From Lachnospiraceae bacterium (GTDB lineage: Bacteria; Bacillota; Clostridia; Lachnospirales; Lachnospiraceae): a DNA stretch of 64,000 nucleotides. The translations under genes were made by a program, and so were the position numbers. The notes beneath the pieces are model-generated. The model saw nothing but the letters and a program-made list of their open reading frames with translations, was not told where the DNA came from and searched no databases. The stretch covers positions 1 through 64,000 of the forward strand of contig JAIKYA010000075.1 in NCBI GenBank assembly GCA_024683645.1. Reading direction: 5' to 3'. Positions 50,401 through 59,767 of the stretch are shown piece after piece. Positions within the stretch are counted from its first letter, which is position 1, and every line of letters begins with the position of its first letter.

Positions 50401-51635
50401 TGATCTTTACCGAAGAAATGCGTGATCAGGGATATACCATTCTGGCCCCCCAGATGTCCCCTCTTCATTTCGATATGTTCGCACCGGCTCTGAAAGCCTG
50501 CGGTTATACATTGAAAGTGCTGGATAACGACAACAGGCATTCCGTTGATGTCGGTCTGAAGTACGTAAACAACGATGCCTGCTACCCTTCACTCTGCGTG
50601 GTCGGTCAGCTTATGGATGCCGTACTTTCCGGGGAATATGATACGAACAGACTCGCCCTTATGATGACCCAGACCGGAGGCGGCTGTCGTGCGACCAACT
50701 ACGTCGGTTTCATCAGAAGAGCCTTAAGAAAAGCCGGACTCGAGCACATCCCCGTGATATCGCTCAACTTAAACGGCTTCGAGCCCAACCCCGGCTTTAA
50801 GATAGATCTGAAACTCGCGATCAAGCTGCTCTATGCCGCGCTTTTCGGTGATATCTTCATGCGCTGCATTTACCGCATGCGTCCTTATGAGCTTACACCC
50901 GGAAGTGTTGAGGAAGTACATCAGAAATGGCTTAAGATATGTACTGATTTCATTGTTTCGCCCCATCCACGCTTCTCACAGTATAAAAAGATATGCCGTG
51001 ATATGATCGCGGACTTTGACAATATCCCCATCAATGAGGAAAGAAAGCCCCGTGTCGGTATCGTCGGAGAGATCCTGGTGAAATTTGCACCGGCAGCAAA
51101 CAATCATCTTGTGGATCTGCTTGAAAGTGAAGGCGCCGAGGCCGTAGTACCCGATCTGCTGGATTTCATGTACTACTGCTTATACAACCAGATATACAAA
51201 GCAGAACATCTGGGCACAAGCAAAAAGACGGCAAGGAATTCCAGGCTCGGTATCAGCGGCATGAATTTCATACGTTCCTTCCCTGCCAAAGCCCTGAAAA
51301 AAAGCAGGCACTTCGATGCGCCCGCTGATATTAATGATCTGGTAAAGTATGCCAGGGATATCGTTTCTATCGGTAACCAGACCGGTGAAGGCTGGTTCCT
51401 TACAGGCGAGATGCTGGAGCTCATACACTCCGGCACACCCAATATAGTCTGCACACAGCCCTTCGGCTGCCTGCCAAACCATGTAGTCGGCAAGGGTGTG
51501 ATAAAGGCCTTGAGAAAACAGCATCCGGAATCAAATATAGTTGCTATCGACTACGATCCCGGTGCCAGCGAAGTCAACCAGTTAAACCGCATCAAGCTGA
51601 TGCTCAGTGCGGCAAGAAAGAAACAGCACGGGTGA
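47403..51635 (+). CDS. 2-hydroxyacyl-CoA dehydratase activator-type protein (double ASKHA ATPase plus DUF2229/HgdB-like)
   Basis: This 1410-aa protein fuses modules that are separate in HgdC/HgdB systems. The first BadF/BcrA-type ATPase domain starts at [14 protein letters not shown] (8-21) with Cys127 in [13 protein letters not shown]. The second starts at [17 protein letters not shown] (322-338) with Cys446 in [16 protein letters not shown] cysteine-rich segment [16 protein letters not shown] (606-621) opens the DUF2229 part, and the C-terminal third resembles HgdB ([34 protein letters not shown]). Such activases inject electrons through a [4Fe-4S] cluster using ATP. The substrate is unknown and no dehydratase is nearby. 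It is the largest plus-strand gene here, has AGGTG before its ATG, and ends in a terminator. Confidence 0.92.
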   Translation: MKEGIFRLGIDIGSTTVKIAVIDKDNNLLFSDYERHFANIRETLKNLLDKAYKELGDMTVWPVITGSGGLTLAKHLEVDFVQEVIAVSTALETFAPKTDVAIELGGEDAKIIYFENGNVEQRMNGICAGGTGSFIDQMAALIQTDASGLNEYAKDYKSLYTIAARCGVFAKTDIQPLINDGATREDLSASIFQAVVNQTISGLACGKPIRGHVAFLGGPLHFLSELKAAFIRTLKLDEEHIIDTTNSHLFAAMGSALNATEHGGLMLSAMCDKLNGDIHMEFEVERMEPLFADENAYAEFTKRHDSHCVGTGDLKKYSGNYFLGIDAGSTTTKMALIGDKGELLWSFYSNNNGSPMETAIKAFRELRALLPVDSHISGSCSTGYGEQLMKAAFLLDHGQVETVAHYYAAAFFEPQVDCILDIGGQDMKCIKIKNGTVDSVQLNEACSSGCGSFIETFARSLNLDVRDFAKEALFAPHPIDLGTRCTVFMNSKVKQAQKEGASVADISAGLAYSVIKNALFKVIKVSDASELGERIVVQGGTFYNDAVLRSFEKIANCEAIRPDIAGIMGAFGAALIARERFDGKNASGMLSFDEIEHLEFSTTMAKCRGCLNTCRLTINHFSGGRKYISGNRCERGLGKAKNENNIPNLFEYKLKRFFDYEPLAPDKAFRGTVGIPRVLNMYENYPFWATFFKELGYRVVLSPLSTRKIYELGIESIPSESECYPAKLAHGHVQWLIEQQVDFIFYPSLFYERDETEGATNHYNCPIVTSYPENIKNNIEEIGRGDVVFRHPFMSFKDLDTIVPPLVEEFSEIDKNLIASAAQKAWAELECAHKDMQKKGEEVLKYIEDTKTRGIVLAGRPYHIDPEINHGIPELITSYNIAVLTEDSVSHLAKPDRPLIVSDQWMYHSRLYAAATYVRTRDDLDLIQLNSFGCGLDAVTTDQVADILTGSDKIYTCLKIDEVNNLGAARIRVRSLIAALEVKEKKKEKRTINKTSYERVIFTEEMRDQGYTILAPQMSPLHFDMFAPALKACGYTLKVLDNDNRHSVDVGLKYVNNDACYPSLCVVGQLMDAVLSGEYDTNRLALMMTQTGGGCRATNYVGFIRRALRKAGLEHIPVISLNLNGFEPNPGFKIDLKLAIKLLYAALFGDIFMRCIYRMRPYELTPGSVEEVHQKWLKICTDFIVSPHPRFSQYKKICRDMIADFDNIPINEERKPRVGIVGEILVKFAPAANNHLVDLLESEGAEAVVPDLLDFMYYCLYNQIYKAEHLGTSKKTARNSRLGISGMNFIRSFPAKALKKSRHFDAPADINDLVKYARDIVSIGNQTGEGWFLTGEMLELIHSGTPNIVCTQPFGCLPNHVVGKGVIKALRKQHPESNIVAIDYDPGASEVNQLNRIKLMLSAARKKQHG

Positions 51636-51657
51636 TCATACACCCATGCTGTTTTTT
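51623..51657 (+). terminator. terminator spanning both convergent stop codons
   Basis: Stem acagca + gggtg pairs with caccc + tgctgt across one mismatch, loop atcata, followed by TTTTTT. The loop-side contains the TGA of the activase and the TGA of the convergent gene at 51636, which are adjacent. Confidence 0.88.
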
Positions 51658-52007
51658 ATTGCTTCTATCTCTGCTTCCTTTGCTGCTTCATCTGAAGCAA
51701 GTTCTGCCTGAATACGGTTATATATCTCCATGGCTTCAGCCGTTATATCCTCCGTTCCATCGGGAATACCGATATCATCCTCAAAGTATTTATCCCCGAG
51801 CGCATCCGCCAGCAGTTCTTCGGCGGCAGCATCCGGATCATATTCCGCTTTTTCCGGTGCCGTATCGCTGATGTTCACATTCCACCATTTCACCATATTA
51901 CTGTGGAGACTGCTGTAAAACTTGTCTCGGTCCAGTCTCTCCATGCGGTCTATACGTGTCAGCGGCTTCTTTTCGACGAAATACTCGGGCTCTTTATTCT
52001 TCTGCAT
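51636..52007 (-). CDS. conserved hypothetical acidic protein
   Basis: ATG at 52007 is preferred because AAAGGAG lies 8 nt upstream. The 123-aa product (MQKNKEPEYFVEKKPLTRID at the start) is soluble, charged and without signal peptide. Its C-terminal half is very acidic and alanine-rich (DPDAAAEELLADALGDKYFE). I do not recognise a family. It is the last gene of the run starting at the J-domain gene and is 1 nt after the GGDEF-like gene. Confidence 0.75.
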   Translation of the reverse strand: MQKNKEPEYFVEKKPLTRIDRMERLDRDKFYSSLHSNMVKWWNVNISDTAPEKAEYDPDAAAEELLADALGDKYFEDDIGIPDGTEDITAEAMEIYNRIQAELASDEAAKEAEIEAIKNSMGV

Positions 52008-52008
52008 C

Positions 52009-52881
52009 TTATGCTCCTTTAATATTTCTTTCAAGTTCAGCCATTGCCCGGTTTCTCACATCGGAAGTCCTAAAATCATTTTCGGCATATGCACCGCCCC
52101 AGACCAGTCTGCAGGAAAAGCTGTCACTTGCGCGGTTCAGTCTGCCCACACGTTCAACCCACTTTTCTATCAGACTTCTCGATTCCTTTTCATTATACTC
52201 GGTGAATACCAGCAGGAAGTTTTCTCCGGATAGCCTGTAAGCATGTACATTGTCACCGGCCAGCCTGCGCATTTCTCTTGCTACTTTCTGCAGCATGCAT
52301 TCTTCCGCTTCGGCACCCAGGTTTTCTTTCAGCTCATCCGTATTGATCACTTTGAGACAGGCAACAAAAATATGTTTCAGCTCGGGATAGACCTCTCTTA
52401 CACGCTTCTCATACAGCTCATTGTTGTCGAGCATGGTCATATAATCATGCTGTTCTATCCAGTTATCGCTCTCCGCATTTTTTATCCTGTCATCCGTTAC
52501 CTCTTTGTATTTCACTATACTGCGGTAAAGTTCCTCTACCTCATCCCCGCTCTTTATGTTCAGCTCCTGCAGACCGTCATTGTCACTGTTTTCCGTGCTA
52601 AGTATATCAACGACCGCAGTGATGGATCTGATGGGCTTTGTAATAAGATAATCAATATACAGGGCCGCTATCACCGCAAGTACCAGTGCAACCATAGCTT
52701 CTGCAGTGATCAGTATCACAAAGAAAGATTTTTTTGCATATGCAAGTTCATCGGGCGTATACTTGAAAAGCAGCGCATCTGAATAAAAAACATATGCGAT
52801 AAACGTGGAAAAAGCTACCAGTACTATAAGTATACACAGAGTCAGTATAAGCACCCTGCGGCTCAGTGATGTTCCTCTCAT
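52009..52881 (-). CDS. membrane protein with HAMP linker and degenerate GGDEF-like domain
   Basis: This 290-aa protein has two membrane helices (about 9-30 and 50-73) with a very short outside loop between them, a HAMP-like segment (ITKPIRSITAVVDIL, then SGDEVEELYRSIVKYK), and a C-terminal GGDEF-like domain in which the signature reads LSGENFLLVF instead of GGDEF. The domain thus has no sign of diguanylate-cyclase activity, though it could bind a nucleotide or act as a sensor. The usual kinase or methyl-accepting parts are missing. It is preceded by GGAGGAGAAGGA. Confidence 0.75.
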   Translation of the reverse strand: MRGTSLSRRVLILTLCILIVLVAFSTFIAYVFYSDALLFKYTPDELAYAKKSFFVILITAEAMVALVLAVIAALYIDYLITKPIRSITAVVDILSTENSDNDGLQELNIKSGDEVEELYRSIVKYKEVTDDRIKNAESDNWIEQHDYMTMLDNNELYEKRVREVYPELKHIFVACLKVINTDELKENLGAEAEECMLQKVAREMRRLAGDNVHAYRLSGENFLLVFTEYNEKESRSLIEKWVERVGRLNRASDSFSCRLVWGGAYAENDFRTSDVRNRAMAELERNIKGA

Positions 52882-52906
52882 TCCTTCTCCTCCATAAGCT
52901 TAAAAC

Positions 52907-53194
52907 TCAGCTTTCGCTGTCATTACATACACTCATTATATGATCCAGCGCAGCGGACAGTCCTTCTTCGTCAAAAGGAAACTTACGAAAATGCTTTTCT
53001 TCATCGGGCGTACATTCAAAGGAGTACGGCTCGCTCCAGATGCAGGTTTCTATCATATCCGCACCTTCTTCTCCTTCAGGCGGTTTTACCTTTTGTATAT
53101 AATATCTGAGTCCCCCGCCGCTCCCGGTATATCTTTCTTTTTTTACATATCCGAGAGTGACCATATGAAGTCCCGCTTTCAGATCAACTGTCAT
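52907..53194 (-). CDS. conserved hypothetical protein
   Basis: This 95-aa soluble protein begins by a 4-nt ATGA overlap with the J-domain gene. The core LGYVKKERYTGSGGGLRYYI and SEPYSFECTPDEEKHFRKFP then FDEEGLSAALDHI resembles a small protein I have seen in many Lachnospiraceae, without a known function. No signal peptide, no membrane helix. Confidence 0.75.
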   Translation of the reverse strand: MTVDLKAGLHMVTLGYVKKERYTGSGGGLRYYIQKVKPPEGEEGADMIETCIWSEPYSFECTPDEEKHFRKFPFDEEGLSAALDHIMSVCNDSES

Positions 53195-53685
53195 TTTTCT
53201 GCCTCCGATGTCAGGAGCGCTTCTATCGCATGCGCCAGTCTTATCATCTTTATCTCATTCAGTATATCTTTTTCTTTCTTTCGCTGTGCCTTTTCTTCCT
53301 GCAGCTTCTCCCTGCGTTCTTCCAGTTCCTGTCTGGCTTTTTGTTTCTTACGCTCATCCTCGGCTTTGGCCTTCATCTCAAAGCTGCGCCGTCTGTCCCT
53401 TACCTCCTGGCTGCCCGGATGCGAGGTGACCGCTCCGCCTATCACTTTGGACTGTCTGACGCTCTGCGACATGGTCGTCTTACTGACAGCCGCATATACG
53501 CTGCCGTCATACAGCTTCTCCAGAAAGCTGTACGCTTCACTGACTGCAGTAAAACGCTCCGCATCACCGCTGTCGGCATTATCCGGATGGAACCGCTTAC
53601 TGAGCTTTCTGTATGCGTTTTTGATCTGTGTCATGTCCGCCCCCGGTGCAACACCGAGTGCGGAACAGGCCATATAATAATCCAT
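53191..53685 (-). CDS. J-domain protein (DnaJ-like)
   Basis: This 164-aa protein has an N-terminal J domain (1-60) with the HPD triad at residues 33-35 in KLSKRFHPDNADSG, so it can stimulate a DnaK ATPase. The rest is a basic, Glu/Lys-rich helix, probably a coiled coil (about 100-150), lacking the Gly-rich and zinc domains of DnaJ. It is the first gene of a four-gene run with unknowns and the HAMP/GGDEF-like protein, so it is likely a co-chaperone for a special client. Confidence 0.9.
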   Translation of the reverse strand: MDYYMACSALGVAPGADMTQIKNAYRKLSKRFHPDNADSGDAERFTAVSEAYSFLEKLYDGSVYAAVSKTTMSQSVRQSKVIGGAVTSHPGSQEVRDRRRSFEMKAKAEDERKKQKARQELEERREKLQEEKAQRKKEKDILNEIKMIRLAHAIEALLTSEAEK

Positions 53686-53735
53686 TTATTTCCCTGTGCG
53701 TCATTCCCGGGAACCAAGTCCCTGAGGATATTATT

Positions 53736-53765
53736 CCATTAAAGTACAAAAAGCTGGTTTAATGG
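53736..53765. other. inverted repeat upstream of the J-domain gene
   Basis: ccattaaa / tttaatgg, an 8-bp stem with a 14-nt loop, lies in the 141-nt gap between the 347-aa gene's stop and the J-domain start. On the minus strand TTGCCA, 16 nt, TACTTT overlaps it, so it could be an operator, but the promoter is weak. No other feature was seen in this gap. Confidence 0.3.
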
Positions 53766-53826
53766 CAAATGGCTCTGAAACCGGCATTGAGCAGCTACTT
53801 ACTGATCCTGTTGGTTAAGCGCAGTA

Positions 53827-54870
53827 TCAGTATTCAGATTCTTCCTCATAATCATCGTATATATCCGGGTCATACTGATAATTATATGATCCGGTGCTTC
53901 CGCCGTTATATTGTCTCGGATTGGCCACACCGGTATAGTTCGGATCCAGCTCTCCGAAGATCCAGTGCGCATATATGGCATATTCTTCCTCATACCACGG
54001 CAGCTGGGTATCTTCCAGGAACTCGACTGCGATCATATCGCCGTTATTTATATCTCCGACCAGCATATAATAGCGGTAATTCCAATCTCCCCAGCTCTGA
54101 TAATCCGTTGCATAACCTATATAGATCTCTCCGAGCCCCTGTACGGCATAACCTGTCGGCTCATAATAGAAATTATAATTCGGATCGGTCTGTACTCCGC
54201 TGCCCCAGATATAATCATACATCTTGGGAGGAAGGTCGGAAAATACCGTATAGAATTCATTCGGATCGTTTACGTTGGTATAATACAGATAATCGGGATC
54301 TCCGTTTTTCGCCAGTTCAAATCCGTCCAGAGCATATACATCTATCTGCTGGCCGTTAACGGTCAGTCTGTCCGGTTTTAAGCTGCCTCTGTTAGGCTTA
54401 TCAAAAGGACTGGGCTTGGGTGTCGGCGTGGGAACACCTACTCTTATACGTACCTTTGTGTCCTCATATCCCTTTGCACTGAGCACTACGACAGCGCTGC
54501 CGGGCTGCTTCGCCTCCACCGAAAAAGAACCGCTGTTGTCTGATTTTACAGTCGCAACATTGCTGTGCTTGGCATTGTATGAAAAATCCTCAAGTGCATC
54601 TGCATTACTGACTTTAAACGAAGCTTTATCTCCCGGCATCACCGTTAAGGATCTGGTACTTACCGGTATCTCAGGAAGAATCTCGCTTATGACCTCGGTT
54701 TCTATAAGATCGTCATCATTTTCGACAGCGATCTCCTTCTCCTCATATTCCTGATTCTTCTTAGTGTTTTTGACCAGAAATACTATGATCACTCCAATAA
54801 CAGCCAAAAAGACTATTGCCATTAGAGCAAGCAGTATCACCAGCGCTTTATTACCATGCTTTTCTTCCAT
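53827..54870 (-). CDS. membrane-anchored extracellular protein with Ig-like domain
   Basis: This 347-aa protein has one N-terminal membrane helix (about 9-33) followed by an acidic stretch (VENDDDLIETEVI). A bacterial Ig-like domain (about 85-150; TVMPGDKASFKVSNADALED) and a Thr/Pro linker (PTPTPKPSP) lead to a C-terminal domain (about 175-330), rich in Tyr, Trp and Asp, with YWAGDINNGDMIAVEF-like text (MLVGDINNGDMIAVEF) and a Tyr/Glu-rich tail. I do not recognise the C-terminal domain. It would display outside the cell. It stands alone upstream of the J-domain gene. Confidence 0.75.
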   Translation of the reverse strand: MEEKHGNKALVILLALMAIVFLAVIGVIIVFLVKNTKKNQEYEEKEIAVENDDDLIETEVISEILPEIPVSTRSLTVMPGDKASFKVSNADALEDFSYNAKHSNVATVKSDNSGSFSVEAKQPGSAVVVLSAKGYEDTKVRIRVGVPTPTPKPSPFDKPNRGSLKPDRLTVNGQQIDVYALDGFELAKNGDPDYLYYTNVNDPNEFYTVFSDLPPKMYDYIWGSGVQTDPNYNFYYEPTGYAVQGLGEIYIGYATDYQSWGDWNYRYYMLVGDINNGDMIAVEFLEDTQLPWYEEEYAIYAHWIFGELDPNYTGVANPRQYNGGSTGSYNYQYDPDIYDDYEEESEY

Positions 54871-54936
54871 ACCTCTAAGCCTTCCCTTCCGTGATCTTAA
54901 ACATATCGTTATCTTTACGGATGACCTGACAAACGT

Positions 54937-55845
54937 CTAATCAAATTCGTACGGTGTCACCTGATATACGTAATAATTCAGCCAGTTGCTGTAGAGTATA
55001 TTGCAATGACTCCTCCACTGCAGATCCGGTTTGTTATCCGGATTATCATCCGGGTAATAGTTCACCGGTATATGTATCGGCAGCCCCTTTGACATATCTC
55101 TTTTATACTCGGCATCAAGTGTATAACGGTCATACTCGGGATGTCCCATAAGGAAGATCTGTCTTCCATCTTTTGCCATACAAAGAAGCACTCCGGCTTC
55201 CTCCGATTCGGCCAGCACCGTTATCTCACTGCAGGCATGTATTACTTCCGATGCTATCGTCGTATGCCTTGAATGCGGAGTATAGAAATAATCATCAAAT
55301 CCACGGACAAGCGGTGTTTTCCTGTGCATCACCCTGTGACGGTAGATACCGAAGAGCTTCCCTGGAAGCTGTATCTTATTGAGTCCGTAATGATAATAAA
55401 GCGCAGCCTGAGCCCCCCAGCAGATATGGAAGGTTGAGGTCACATGTTCTTTTGACCATTCCATGATCTCCTTCATTTCTTCCCAGTAATCCACTTCTTC
55501 AAATGGCATCTGTTCCACGGGTGCTCCGGTGATGATCATTCCGTCGAAACGCTTGGACTTTATCTTATCAAAAGTCTGATAAAAACTGTTAAGGTGGTTC
55601 GCGGAAGTATTCTGCGAAATATGATTTCTAACCATCAGAAAGGTAACGTCCACCTGCAGCGGCGTATTCGAAAAAGCTCGTAAAAGCTGCAGTTCCGTAT
55701 CCTGCTTGACCGGCATGAGATTAAGGATCGCAACCTTCAGGGGTCTTATGTCCTGATGCATTGCCCTGTTCTCATCCATTACGAATATGTTTTCATTCTC
55801 CAGCTGCTCTTTCGCCGGAAGCTCGTTTTTAACTCTTATAGGCAT
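54937..55845 (-). CDS. metA: homoserine O-acyltransferase MetA, probably acetyl-CoA specific
   Basis: This 302-aa enzyme acylates homoserine in methionine synthesis. The catalytic Cys142 ([11 protein letters not shown]), His235 and Glu237 (MGHPEYD) are present. Position 111 in [13 protein letters not shown] is Glu, which in this family is reported to favour acetyl-CoA, whereas Gly (E. coli) favours succinyl-CoA; so I call it an acetyltransferase despite the metA name. It follows ligA by 4 nt. GGAGTAGAGAC is the ribosome site. Confidence 0.93.
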   Translation of the reverse strand: MPIRVKNELPAKEQLENENIFVMDENRAMHQDIRPLKVAILNLMPVKQDTELQLLRAFSNTPLQVDVTFLMVRNHISQNTSANHLNSFYQTFDKIKSKRFDGMIITGAPVEQMPFEEVDYWEEMKEIMEWSKEHVTSTFHICWGAQAALYYHYGLNKIQLPGKLFGIYRHRVMHRKTPLVRGFDDYFYTPHSRHTTIASEVIHACSEITVLAESEEAGVLLCMAKDGRQIFLMGHPEYDRYTLDAEYKRDMSKGLPIHIPVNYYPDDNPDNKPDLQWRSHCNILYSNWLNYYVYQVTPYEFD

Positions 55846-55849
55846 GTCT

Positions 55850-57823
55850 CTACTCCAGATATTGTTTTATAAAATCCTCTTCCGAAATGATCTCCACTCC
55901 GAGTGCTTTAGCCTCTTTGTTTTTGGAAGAGCTTGAATTTACATCGTTGTTTATAAGGCATTTTGTTTTTCCGGTCACTTTTCCGGTCACTTTTCCGCCC
56001 TTTGCCTCTATCGCTTCCTTCAGTTCAGCTCTCGAAGCATATTTATTCAGACTTCCGGTTACAACAAATACAAGTCCGGCCAGACTGCTGTCACCGCTGT
56101 TTACGCGCTTGCTGATGCTAAGCCGGTCAAGCAGCTTCTCCATGACTGCCAGGAAGTTCTCATCATGCATGCAGCGGTATATATCGGAAGCCATGACCGG
56201 CCCGACCTTGTCTATAGCCGAGAGCTCATCCTCCGAAGCCGCACGTATCGCACTTATATCGTCATCAAAATGTGCAGCCACCATCTTTGCATTGGCCGCT
56301 CCCACGCCCGGTATCCCGAGCGCATAGAGCACTCTGGGCAGTGTTGTCTCTCTGCTCTTATCGATCGCATCAAGCAGGTTGTCACAGGACTTTTCTTTAA
56401 AGCCTTCCAGCTTAAGTACCTCTTCCCTGGATTCCCTCAGTCTGTATATGTCCGCGAACTCCTTTATAAGTCCTGCCTGTATCAGCTTATCCAGAGTCAT
56501 TTCGGAAAGCCCTTCAATGTTCATCGCATCTCTTTCAACGAAGTGCACAAAACTCTTCAGCTTCCTTGCAGGACATTCCTCATTGGTACATTTGAGTACC
56601 TCAGAATCCGCCGCCTTTTCGATCACTGCCTCCGCTCCGCATACGGGGCACTTATCCGGTATTATCAGATCATCACTCTTATCATGATTTTCCGCGATCT
56701 GCGGGATGATCATGTTGGCCTTATATACGCTTATCCTGTCTCCGATCCCCAGCTTCAGTTCCTTAATGATACTGATATTGTGAATGCTGGCTCTGGATAC
56801 GCTGGTTCCCTCGAGCTCCACGCTGTCAAATATCGCTACGGGATTTATAAGCCCCGTTCTGGAAGTATTCCATTCCACTTCACGCAGCACCGTATCAGCG
56901 GTCTCGTCAGACCACTTAAATGCTATGGCGCCCCTGGGAAACTTGGCCGTACGTCCAAGCGATTCCGCATATGCCTTATCATCATATGCAAGCACCAGAC
57001 CGTCGGAAGGGATATCGTTGCTTATGATCTTCTTCTCAAAATCCCCTATCTTTTCCACTACGTTGCCTGCATTTACCTTTTCATACTCTACCACGGTAAA
57101 GCCCTGCTGCTTAAGAAATTCAAACTCTGCAGACATTGAATGCGCCAGATCGTGCGCCTTCCCGTCCTTATCCACAGCCGACACCAGAGCAAAGGCGATC
57201 ACCCTCACACTCCTTGCTGCAGTCACCGCACTGTCAAGCTGTCTTACAGAACCGCTGGCAAGATTTCTCGGGTTTTTATACTTTGCATCAGCATCATCTA
57301 TCTCTGCATTTATACGTTCAAAATCGCTGTAAGTGATAACAGCCTCGCCTCTGATCACCAGCTCGCCGTCATAAGGTATCTTTACCGGAAGATTTACAAA
57401 TGTCTTCGCATTTGCCGTTACTACCTCTCCGGTCTCACCGTTCCCACGTGTTACGCACTTTAACAGTTCACCGTTCTGATATGTCAGCACAACAGTAAGA
57501 CCGTCCTCTTTCCAGGAAAGCAGCCCCTCTTTGTCTCCGAGCCATTCAGCCAGTTCCTCACGGCTTTTTGTCTTTCCCAGAGACAGCATCGGCGAAGCAT
57601 GCCTTTCTTTCGGCAGACTGTCCACAGCTTCATAGCCTACGCTAATCGTAGGACTTCCCGCACGTACTATACCCGTTTCTTTTTCGAGAGCCGCCAGTTC
57701 ATCATAGAGCTTATCGTACTCAAAATTGCTCATGATCTCCCGATCCTCAGCATAATAAGCCCTCGAAGCCTCGGAAAGCAATGCGGTCAGTTCATCTATT
57801 CTCTTTATCTTTTCATTATCCAA
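55850..57823 (-). CDS. ligA: NAD-dependent DNA ligase
   Basis: This 657-aa ligase seals nicks using NAD. Domains in order: Ia, adenylation (active Lys in [10 protein letters not shown]; the usual KxDG has Glu here), OB fold, the four-cysteine zinc finger CPVCGAEAV...[10 protein letters not shown], helix-hairpin-helix repeats ([37 protein letters not shown]) and a C-terminal BRCT domain ([20 protein letters not shown]). The start is TTG at 57823 after GGGGGAAG. It is co-transcribed with metA. Confidence 0.96.
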   Translation of the reverse strand: MDNEKIKRIDELTALLSEASRAYYAEDREIMSNFEYDKLYDELAALEKETGIVRAGSPTISVGYEAVDSLPKERHASPMLSLGKTKSREELAEWLGDKEGLLSWKEDGLTVVLTYQNGELLKCVTRGNGETGEVVTANAKTFVNLPVKIPYDGELVIRGEAVITYSDFERINAEIDDADAKYKNPRNLASGSVRQLDSAVTAARSVRVIAFALVSAVDKDGKAHDLAHSMSAEFEFLKQQGFTVVEYEKVNAGNVVEKIGDFEKKIISNDIPSDGLVLAYDDKAYAESLGRTAKFPRGAIAFKWSDETADTVLREVEWNTSRTGLINPVAIFDSVELEGTSVSRASIHNISIIKELKLGIGDRISVYKANMIIPQIAENHDKSDDLIIPDKCPVCGAEAVIEKAADSEVLKCTNEECPARKLKSFVHFVERDAMNIEGLSEMTLDKLIQAGLIKEFADIYRLRESREEVLKLEGFKEKSCDNLLDAIDKSRETTLPRVLYALGIPGVGAANAKMVAAHFDDDISAIRAASEDELSAIDKVGPVMASDIYRCMHDENFLAVMEKLLDRLSISKRVNSGDSSLAGLVFVVTGSLNKYASRAELKEAIEAKGGKVTGKVTGKTKCLINNDVNSSSSKNKEAKALGVEIISEEDFIKQYLE

Positions 57824-57855
57824 GCTGCTCTTCCCCCTGCAATTTCAACCAGTAT

Positions 57856-57884
57856 ATTTTACCACAAAATCCCCCCACACACAA
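57856..57884 (-). promoter_or_regulatory. sigma-A promoter of ligA-metA
   Basis: On the minus strand TTGTGT, 17 nt, TAAAAT, about 33 nt before the TTG start. It is almost back to back with the GT-C promoter on the plus strand. Confidence 0.72.
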
Positions 57885-57891
57885 CCAAATA

Positions 57892-57900
57892 TGCTATAAT
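57892..57900 (+). promoter_or_regulatory. extended -10 promoter of the GT-C-like gene
   Basis: TGC followed by perfect TATAAT on the plus strand; the -35 position is poor, as is usual for extended -10 promoters. The 95-nt leader is GC-rich and has no other obvious signal. Confidence 0.65.
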
Positions 57901-58000
57901 TGCCATTAAGACGACTGCGTTAGCTGCGGCCAGCGCCAGCAGGCGGCTTTACCGGTTTGAAGGATGATCATAAGCCGTATTGTTAACGAGGAAACATTAT

Positions 58001-59767
58001 ATGAAAAAAAAATATGCCAATATCCTGCTGTTTATGATCCTGATACTGACTTTGGCTAATTCTCTGTACTGGGGAAACCGCAAGGAAGGCTATCACGTCG
58101 ATGAGATGTATATGTACGGTACCGCTAACAGTGAATACCTTCCGTTTATGCATATGGGGCCGCAGGAATACAGCGTACGGGAATGGATGCACGAATACGG
58201 AGCTGCATCGGATCCGGTATCCTTTCTTAAAAACATACGAAAAGACATTGGAATACTTAAAGCCTGCAACTGGAACATTAAGGCTTCTCCTATATATACC
58301 GCATATCAGCATGCCAGGGAATGCAGCAATGATACCTATACCAGCGGCTGGATGAACGGCAGTGATTACAGGGATTATCTTACGGCATCGGAAGATTCAC
58401 GTTTCAACTACTTCTCGGTGTATTATAATTTCCGCGGCGATAATCATCCCCCGCTGTATGCTGTGCTGCTGCACACGGTATGTTCGTTTTTCCCTGGCAG
58501 GTTCAGCAAATGGTTTGGCATAGGTCTCAACAGCGCTATAGTATCATTAACGGTTCTTCTGTTATATACGGTCGTAAACAGGCATCTGGGCGGTCCCGTG
58601 CCTGCTCTTATGATAAGCTGCCTCTACGGACTCAGTACCGCTGCGGCTCTCGGCACTGTATTTATCAGGATGTACGGTCTGCTGACTTTAAGCGTACTCG
58701 GCTTCATTTATGCACATCTGAGAATGACGGACAAAAACTTCAAATGGAATAAAAAAGACAGAAGAATACTTGTTTTGTTTACGCTTCTGGGCTATCTCAC
58801 CCAGTATTACTTTCTTATATTTGCATTCTTTACAGCAATCACGTTTTCACTGATATTGATCAGGAATAAAAGAGCCTCCTTCCTTTTCAGATATATCAGA
58901 ACTCTTATCATCACCGGCATCACAGGCCTTATCCTCTGGCCTTTTACCTTAAAGGCGATATTCTCCGGAACCAGAAGTGCCGAGAGTTTCGGAAGCATTT
59001 TTAACTTAAGCGATCTGACTGTCAGGATTAAAACCATGCTGGGAGTACTTTCCGACAGCACTGTGGGGCTGCCTTATCCTCTGTTTCTGCTGCTTCTGCT
59101 GTTTCTTCCGCTTGCAGCCTGTATGACGGCAAAGTTCAAAAAAGATCTGCGTCTCATAGCTGTCAGTGAAAAAGGCTTTATACTTATCGTGCCCTTTACT
59201 TTCTATTTTCTCATCGTATCAAAGATAATCCCCTACCTTGTGGACCGTTATATCATGTGTCTGTTCCCTCTTTGTTTCATACTGCTGTTTTGTCCGTTTG
59301 CATATCTGACAAAACAGCTTGTTTCAAAAAAGGCCGGATGCAGCCTTGTCCTCACAGCCGGCTTTGTACTGTTCCTTATCACTTCTTCCGCCTTCAGACA
59401 TTACAATCCCTATCTTTTTGAAGGCGGCCAGGAAACTGATCCTGTTGCAGCCGGGACGGATTGCATATATATACTTCCTGCAAACTGGTGGAACCAGAGT
59501 GCCGAAGATACCCTGCTTCTGTCACAATGCGAAAGAAGCGCTGTTGTTGCCGAGGATAAGCTGGACTGCCTAAACAAAAGCTATGCTCCTGATCCCGGTG
59601 ATAAGCTGATGATCGTTATAAGAGAAGGTCTCGATACTGATGCTGACCTTGCATATCTTAAGGATAATCTCATTAAGCCCGGCAGCAATCTCTCTTTCAA
59701 AGAAAAAAGCCGCGACATAAGCCGCGGCCGGACAGTCATAACTTTTGATCTATCCGAGGCACTCTGA
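58001..59767 (+). CDS. GT-C-type membrane glycosyltransferase-like protein
   Basis: ATG at 58001 follows GAGGAAACATTAT; an in-frame upstream TTG has no such site. The 588-aa protein has about 10-12 membrane helices after an N-terminal one (ANILLFMILILTLANSLYW). The first outside loop carries the acidic HVDEMYMYGTANSEYL, where GT-C enzymes of the PMT/ArnT (GT39/GT83) type place their catalytic Asp. That class uses polyprenyl-phosphate sugars. Motif text beyond this is not specific, and the acceptor and sugar are unknown. It overlaps carD tail to tail by 18 nt and has no polysaccharide genes around it. Confidence 0.75.
   Translation: MKKKYANILLFMILILTLANSLYWGNRKEGYHVDEMYMYGTANSEYLPFMHMGPQEYSVREWMHEYGAASDPVSFLKNIRKDIGILKACNWNIKASPIYTAYQHARECSNDTYTSGWMNGSDYRDYLTASEDSRFNYFSVYYNFRGDNHPPLYAVLLHTVCSFFPGRFSKWFGIGLNSAIVSLTVLLLYTVVNRHLGGPVPALMISCLYGLSTAAALGTVFIRMYGLLTLSVLGFIYAHLRMTDKNFKWNKKDRRILVLFTLLGYLTQYYFLIFAFFTAITFSLILIRNKRASFLFRYIRTLIITGITGLILWPFTLKAIFSGTRSAESFGSIFNLSDLTVRIKTMLGVLSDSTVGLPYPLFLLLLLFLPLAACMTAKFKKDLRLIAVSEKGFILIVPFTFYFLIVSKIIPYLVDRYIMCLFPLCFILLFCPFAYLTKQLVSKKAGCSLVLTAGFVLFLITSSAFRHYNPYLFEGGQETDPVAAGTDCIYILPANWWNQSAEDTLLLSQCERSAVVAEDKLDCLNKSYAPDPGDKLMIVIREGLDTDADLAYLKDNLIKPGSNLSFKEKSRDISRGRTVITFDLSEAL

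Noticed and set aside
55970-56002. Apparent 12-bp duplication (KVTGKVTG) in the ligA BRCT domain
   Set aside because: It aligns without a gap to the usual GGKVTGSVSKKT of LigA, so it is substitution, not insertion.
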